Assembly: GCA_002396335.1 (NCBI GenBank)
Contig: DGXN01000021.1
Coordinates: 72,281 to 117,444, forward strand
From: Bacteroidales bacterium UBA4231
GTDB taxonomy: Bacteria; Bacteroidota; Bacteroidia; Bacteroidales; UBA932
DNA length: 45,164 nucleotides
Direction: 5' to 3'
The position numbers and the translations under genes were made by a program. Below are positions 41,797 through 45,164 of the stretch, one piece after another. Position 1 is the stretch's first letter; each line of letters starts with the position of its first letter. Under the pieces are notes generated by a model. It saw only the letters and a program-made list of their open reading frames with translations, ran no database searches and was not told where the DNA came from.

Positions 41797-44420
41797 AGGC
41801 CTCCCTTGAGTCCGTTCTTGAGTCCAGACATCATACTGCCGCCCCCGGCGGCGCCGGACATGCCTTCTCCGGCCCGGGACGAAAGGGTCTTCGCTGCGCC
41901 CAGCCGCGGGTAGAACGGCCAGCTGATGCCGATCTTGATGGCTCCTGCGGGCTGGATATAATGGTGGGCGGTGAAGTAGTCGTGTTTCTCGAGGGGCCAT
42001 CCCCGGCCGGCATTTTCGTATTTGACGAAGATGCAGCACTTTTTCCACTGCATGTTCAGGAATACGTCGAAGATGGGGTCGTTGCCGTAGAGTTCTTCAT
42101 TCTGCAGGGTGAATACGCCGGCGACCGGGTTGTACCAGGGGGCCTTCCACAGGGTGGTGTAACGGACATTGACACCGGCCTGCAGTTTGAGGACCTTGGG
42201 GTCGACGATATTCAGCTGAAGGTAGTAACGCAGATTCAGGGCAAGCATGGGGAGGGGGAGTACGTCAGGATTGGAAGACACCTGGAAAAGGGCGGCGTTC
42301 TCCAGATGAACCGGTCCCAGCGCCAGGTGGTGGGAGAGGCCGGCCATCGCGATGCTGACGGCTTCCGCATTCTGCCGGGCGATGCCCAGCGTGTCGTAGT
42401 ACACGTGGCCGGCCAGCAGGGAGTAGCCTGCCTGGGCCTTGAGGTTCCATTTGGGGATCTCCAGGGCGGCCCGGATCTTGGTGGCGGAAACCTTGGAGAA
42501 GGCGTTTTCCCAGCGGAAGTGGTTGGAGAAGAAGTGCTGCTGGTAGAAATCCGGGGTCTTCAGGCTGGTCTCGAAGCTGCCTTTCAGCGAGATGGGGCTG
42601 TCCGGCTGCCGGCGGAAGGGGAACAGGCTCACCCGGGCGTTGGCCCTGAGGAAGAAGTCGTTCGCTTCTTGTCCGGCGAAGTTGTACTGTCCAGTGGCGT
42701 CCCACTGGAAGTATCGGTTCAGCCGGCCTTCTGCGCCGGCGTAGGCGTACAGGGTGTTCCAGTTGTGGTTGGAGGCTTTGTACAGCACCTCTTCAGGGGC
42801 CTGGAGGTAGAAGCTCTGCAGCCGGTGTCCCACGCCGCCTTCCACCTTGGAGACGATGGCATCCTCGCGCCAGGGTTGCAGCCGCACGAAGATCCGGTTC
42901 TCGAGGCGCATGGTGCGGAGCGAGTCCGTACTCTTGGCCGGATTGATGTAGAAGACGTCGTTGTAGAAGCTGCTGAGGGCGTCGGAGGTGTTGTCTACGT
43001 ATTTCTTGGTGTAGGTGGTGTACTCGGAAGTCGTGCCGATGAACCCGGTGGTCATGTCGGTGTTCAGGGTGTCGGGAGCGACCCAGGCCGTGTCCTTTCG
43101 GTGGCGCAGCCGGTCGATGAATTCGAAGGGGATGCGGTAGCTCTGGTCGTAGAAGAAACTGACCTTCTTGTAGCGGTTGGTGGCGGCGGCCAGGTTTACG
43201 TTGATTTCCCGCACGTCCACGGTGGTGTCCCGGATCCACATGTTGTCCTGTACGCCGCCGCTTTCCTGCCGGGTGATGGAATTGTAGATGAAGCCTCCGT
43301 GCGCCAGGTATTTCTTTCCCAGGTAGTTGCCCGAGACCACGTAGGTGCGGTTGTCCATCTCTTCGTTCTGGAGGATACCGGCGCCGCCGTAGCGTTTCAT
43401 TTCCAGGGCGACGTTCAGGGTGGGAAGAATGTTCTGCGTGGTGAACACGCGGAATGCATCCGAGCTCAAGGAACTGCTGGACAGGAGATTGCCATAGTAC
43501 TCCAGCTCGGTGTACGGGGTCTTGGTGTTGAACTGGGTCAGGTTGTCCGGCGTATAGGTCCAGCTTTCCATGTTCTCATAGAAGCTGGCCGATGTCTCCT
43601 TCCCGCGGGAGAAGAAATTGTAGGTCTGGACGGGCGAGCCCGGCATGCCCAGCCACGAGGCGCCCACGTCTTCCCGCATGAAGGGATAGTCGTAGAAGTG
43701 GTAGTTGGCGGTGGTGTCCCATTCGAAGGTTTCCACCCGGTTGAACAGGCGGTCGTGCTTCCAGGTGACAAGGCGCTTGTAGTACAGGGAGTCCGGCAGG
43801 AAGGCGGTTTCCAGGATACGCGGGGTGTTCTGGATGATGCTGTCCTTGACCTGCCTGAGGCTGTCTTTCCGCCGCAGGATGCTGTCCTGGCGGTGCAGGA
43901 TGGCGGGAAGCGTGACATTCTCGTAGGTCCAGCGCTTGCGTTCGGCCTTGGACCAGGAGTTCCACTTTTTCTCAAACTCCAGTTTGGCGCGGAGGGTGGA
44001 GTCGGCCAGGAAAAGGGAGTCGATGCGGGGCCACAGGAGGGAGTCGCCTTCCGCTTTCAGGGAGTCGACCACCAGTTTGTGCGTGTAGCTGTCCCGGGTG
44101 GCGACGTACCATTTGTACAGGAAAGGATCCGTGAGGCGGAGGCTGTCCGGGACCTTCATGGTGTCGCGTGCGAAGACCTTCGGCAAGGTGTCCTGCTCTT
44201 CCCCGAAGAGGTCGAAATCTTCTTCCGGATCCTTTTTCAGGGTGTCCGGAGCAGATTTTATGGTGGTGTCGGGCAGGGTCTGGAGGACCGTGTCGCGGGC
44301 TGCCTGGGGGAACCAGGCATGCAAACGCGAGGCGCGGGAGATATCCACGCCCAGCGTCTGTGCCGCGACGGCACCGGCGATGGCTGCAGGGAGCAGTATG
44401 TCCTTCCAGATTTTTGCCAT
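41793..44420 (-). CDS. putative outer-membrane porin (PF14121-like)
   Basis: 875 residues from the ATG at 44420; the ATG three codons upstream sits in the -7 box. A hydrophobic N-terminus (MAKIWKDILLPAAIAGAVAAQ) is the export signal. An Asp-, Ser- and Arg-rich periplasmic segment of about 200 residues (DSLKAEGDSLLWPRIDSLFLADSTLRAK) precedes a long beta-barrel-like region with aromatic-girdle strands (YGGAGILQNEEMDNRTYVVSGNYLGKKY and onward). It matches the 'putative porin' of Bacteroidetes. The barrel seems to end at IKIGISWPFYP; after it come about 33 residues of Gly/Ser/Met-rich tail (GEGMSGAAGGGSMMSGL). The box TATATTTG is only 6 nt from the ATG, predicting a leaderless mRNA. Confidence 0.85.
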   Translation of the reverse strand: MAKIWKDILLPAAIAGAVAAQTLGVDISRASRLHAWFPQAARDTVLQTLPDTTIKSAPDTLKKDPEEDFDLFGEEQDTLPKVFARDTMKVPDSLRLTDPFLYKWYVATRDSYTHKLVVDSLKAEGDSLLWPRIDSLFLADSTLRAKLEFEKKWNSWSKAERKRWTYENVTLPAILHRQDSILRRKDSLRQVKDSIIQNTPRILETAFLPDSLYYKRLVTWKHDRLFNRVETFEWDTTANYHFYDYPFMREDVGASWLGMPGSPVQTYNFFSRGKETSASFYENMESWTYTPDNLTQFNTKTPYTELEYYGNLLSSSSLSSDAFRVFTTQNILPTLNVALEMKRYGGAGILQNEEMDNRTYVVSGNYLGKKYLAHGGFIYNSITRQESGGVQDNMWIRDTTVDVREINVNLAAATNRYKKVSFFYDQSYRIPFEFIDRLRHRKDTAWVAPDTLNTDMTTGFIGTTSEYTTYTKKYVDNTSDALSSFYNDVFYINPAKSTDSLRTMRLENRIFVRLQPWREDAIVSKVEGGVGHRLQSFYLQAPEEVLYKASNHNWNTLYAYAGAEGRLNRYFQWDATGQYNFAGQEANDFFLRANARVSLFPFRRQPDSPISLKGSFETSLKTPDFYQQHFFSNHFRWENAFSKVSATKIRAALEIPKWNLKAQAGYSLLAGHVYYDTLGIARQNAEAVSIAMAGLSHHLALGPVHLENAALFQVSSNPDVLPLPMLALNLRYYLQLNIVDPKVLKLQAGVNVRYTTLWKAPWYNPVAGVFTLQNEELYGNDPIFDVFLNMQWKKCCIFVKYENAGRGWPLEKHDYFTAHHYIQPAGAIKIGISWPFYPRLGAAKTLSSRAGEGMSGAAGGGSMMSGLKNGLKGGL

Positions 44421-44426
44421 AGTTTG

Positions 44427-44434
44427 CAAATATA
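44427..44434 (-). promoter_or_regulatory. -7 box (TATATTTG) of the porin-transglycosylase genes
   Basis: A perfect consensus with the 6-nt spacer CAAACT before the ATG at 44420. It supports choosing this ATG rather than the one 9 nt upstream. Confidence 0.7.
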
Positions 44435-44459
44435 CGAATAATTTGCGATTATGGCTACT

Positions 44460-45092
44460 TTAGCAGGAACTCAGGTATCCTTTGACGAGTTTCCATTTGC
44501 CGGCTTCCCAGTCGGCCTTGTTGTACAGAAGGTTCAGCATGCCGCCGTCATAGAAGCGGAGACCGGCGGTGTCGGAGTCGATCTGCAGGAAATTCTGGTG
44601 CTCCGGCATTTCCTGCAGGACCTCTTCAAAGAAGGGGACGCCCAGAAGGCGGGTGCCGTCGGCATTGTCCTCGCATGCCTCGAAGGTCATTTTCAGGGCT
44701 TTCTGGGTAAGGGGCTGGTCCTCGTCGTCCACGAGGATGGCGCTGCGGAAGGTCTCGAAATTGATGGCCTTGGTGTATTTGACCACCACCATCTTCCGGT
44801 CCCACTGCCCCAGGCCGTTGTGATAGGGGGCGTCGTAGTCCAGGTATTCGTCGATGGCGGCGAACACGTAGAACATGCCCTGGTAGGGGAGGCGTCCTTC
44901 CGGGTCCAGCGGAGCAATGTCTTCGCAGTCAATCTGGCAGAGGAAGGTGAGCGGATAGGGATAAGTGCCGTCTTCGTCGGTCACCTCGACGGTGGGATAT
45001 TCCATGTCGGCGGGGAGATCGGGATCTCCCCACCACTTGGAACTGCAGAAAAGCTCGGTCTCAGTTTCCTGCAAATGAATGCGGATCGCCAT
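44460..45092 (-). CDS. DUF1963 (YwqG-like) family protein
   Basis: 210 residues, cytoplasmic, acidic. SSKWWGDPDLPADMEYPTVEVTDEDGTYPYPLTFLCQIDCEDIAPLDPEGRLPYQGMFYVFAAI and the following strands match DUF1963: the GG-x-P-x-LP-like start, LxFLxQI, and LPxxGxLYFF-type segment. The FLQIDSDTAGLRFYDGGMLNLLYNKADW end is also typical. The role is unknown; the family occurs in many bacteria and is sometimes called YwqG. It lies 3 nt after the fumarate hydratase gene and upstream of the porin promoter. Confidence 0.88.
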   Translation of the reverse strand: MAIRIHLQETETELFCSSKWWGDPDLPADMEYPTVEVTDEDGTYPYPLTFLCQIDCEDIAPLDPEGRLPYQGMFYVFAAIDEYLDYDAPYHNGLGQWDRKMVVVKYTKAINFETFRSAILVDDEDQPLTQKALKMTFEACEDNADGTRLLGVPFFEEVLQEMPEHQNFLQIDSDTAGLRFYDGGMLNLLYNKADWEAGKWKLVKGYLSSC

Positions 45093-45095
45093 GGA

Positions 45096-45164
45096 TTACA
45101 GGCCGATGGACTTGAAAAAGTCGTTCCCCTTGTCGTCCACCAGGATGAAGGCGGGGAAGTCTTC
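45096..45164 (-). CDS. class I fumarate hydratase, last 22 residues (rest outside window)
   Basis: The reverse strand from the window edge reads EDFPAFILVDDKGNDFFKSI then GL and a stop. EDFPAFxxVDDKGNDFF is the well-conserved C-terminal segment of the iron-sulfur class I fumarases (FumA/B type), which interconvert fumarate and malate. The active-site and cluster residues lie outside the window. The DUF1963 gene starts 3 nt downstream, so the two are co-transcribed. Confidence 0.85.
   Translation of the reverse strand, partial: EDFPAFILVDDKGNDFFKSIGL

Overview
This window is a gene-dense chromosomal segment from a GC-rich member of the Bacteroidales. I infer this from Bacteroidetes-type promoters (-7 box TAnnTTTG), class-typical families (DUF1015, DUF3127, a PF14121-like putative porin, an ExbB/ExbD/ExbD cluster, SPFH and IMPACT proteins), the serC-serA-DUF1015 order, and a Lys-type phosphoglycerate dehydrogenase. 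The genus cannot be fixed from sequence alone; an uncultured gut or rumen Bacteroidales would fit. Most of the window is housekeeping. I see no tRNA, rRNA, CRISPR array, prophage or conventional insertion sequence.

Layout. 1-7.6 kb: the end of truA, then leftward genes for a surface DNA/RNA endonuclease lipoprotein, glyA, a SpoU-type RNA methyltransferase, the serine operon serC-serA-DUF1015, and a YigZ/IMPACT protein. 7.7-11.4 kb (rightward): a pRiA4b ORF-3-like acidic protein, miaA, a repeat-filled gap, a REP-associated tyrosine transposase (RAYT-1) and an SPFH lipoprotein. 11.4-17.4 kb (leftward): metG-dnaG-small membrane protein, a DUF3127 protein with an SSB-like tail, and an FKBP lipoprotein. 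recQ runs rightward at 17.6-19.8 kb. 19.8-25.1 kb (leftward): asnS-udk-TonB-like-unknown-M16 peptidase in two overlapping pieces, with an orphan HTH gene upstream. 25.3-27.7 kb: ExbB-membrane protein-ExbD-ExbD. 27.8-31.9 kb: tatD-ansA, RAYT-2 and dprA. 32-35.7 kb: an SRPBCC protein, a NOP2/Sun methyltransferase, a TPR protein and queA, ending in a strong terminator. 35.7-45.2 kb: a NUDIX protein, an FtsX-type permease, an M13 peptidase, two rightward membrane transporter-like genes, a porin-lytic transglycosylase pair, a DUF1963 protein and the end of a class I fumarate hydratase gene.

The most unusual content is the repeat and transposase biology. Two exactly 168-bp elements (9270-9437 and 11427-11594) share one architecture: a terminal REP-like hairpin, an AT-rich arm, a central GC-rich hairpin, a second arm, and an inverted REP. 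Their arms match only when one element is reverse-complemented, so they lie in inverted orientation and flank RAYT-1 plus the SPFH gene. A third, diverged copy lacking its left end sits at 3551-3688. RAYT-2, about 20 kb away, has an unrelated motif (GGGAATGGTC and its complement) repeated seven times in the gap just upstream of it. The window thus appears to hold two independent RAYT/REP systems with different repeat vocabularies.

Other points: a zinc-peptidase gene split by a +1 frame change, four promoters whose -7 box lies only 4-6 nt from the start codon (predicting leaderless mRNAs), a pair of mutually overlapping divergent promoters, and four convergent gene pairs with essentially no intergenic space.
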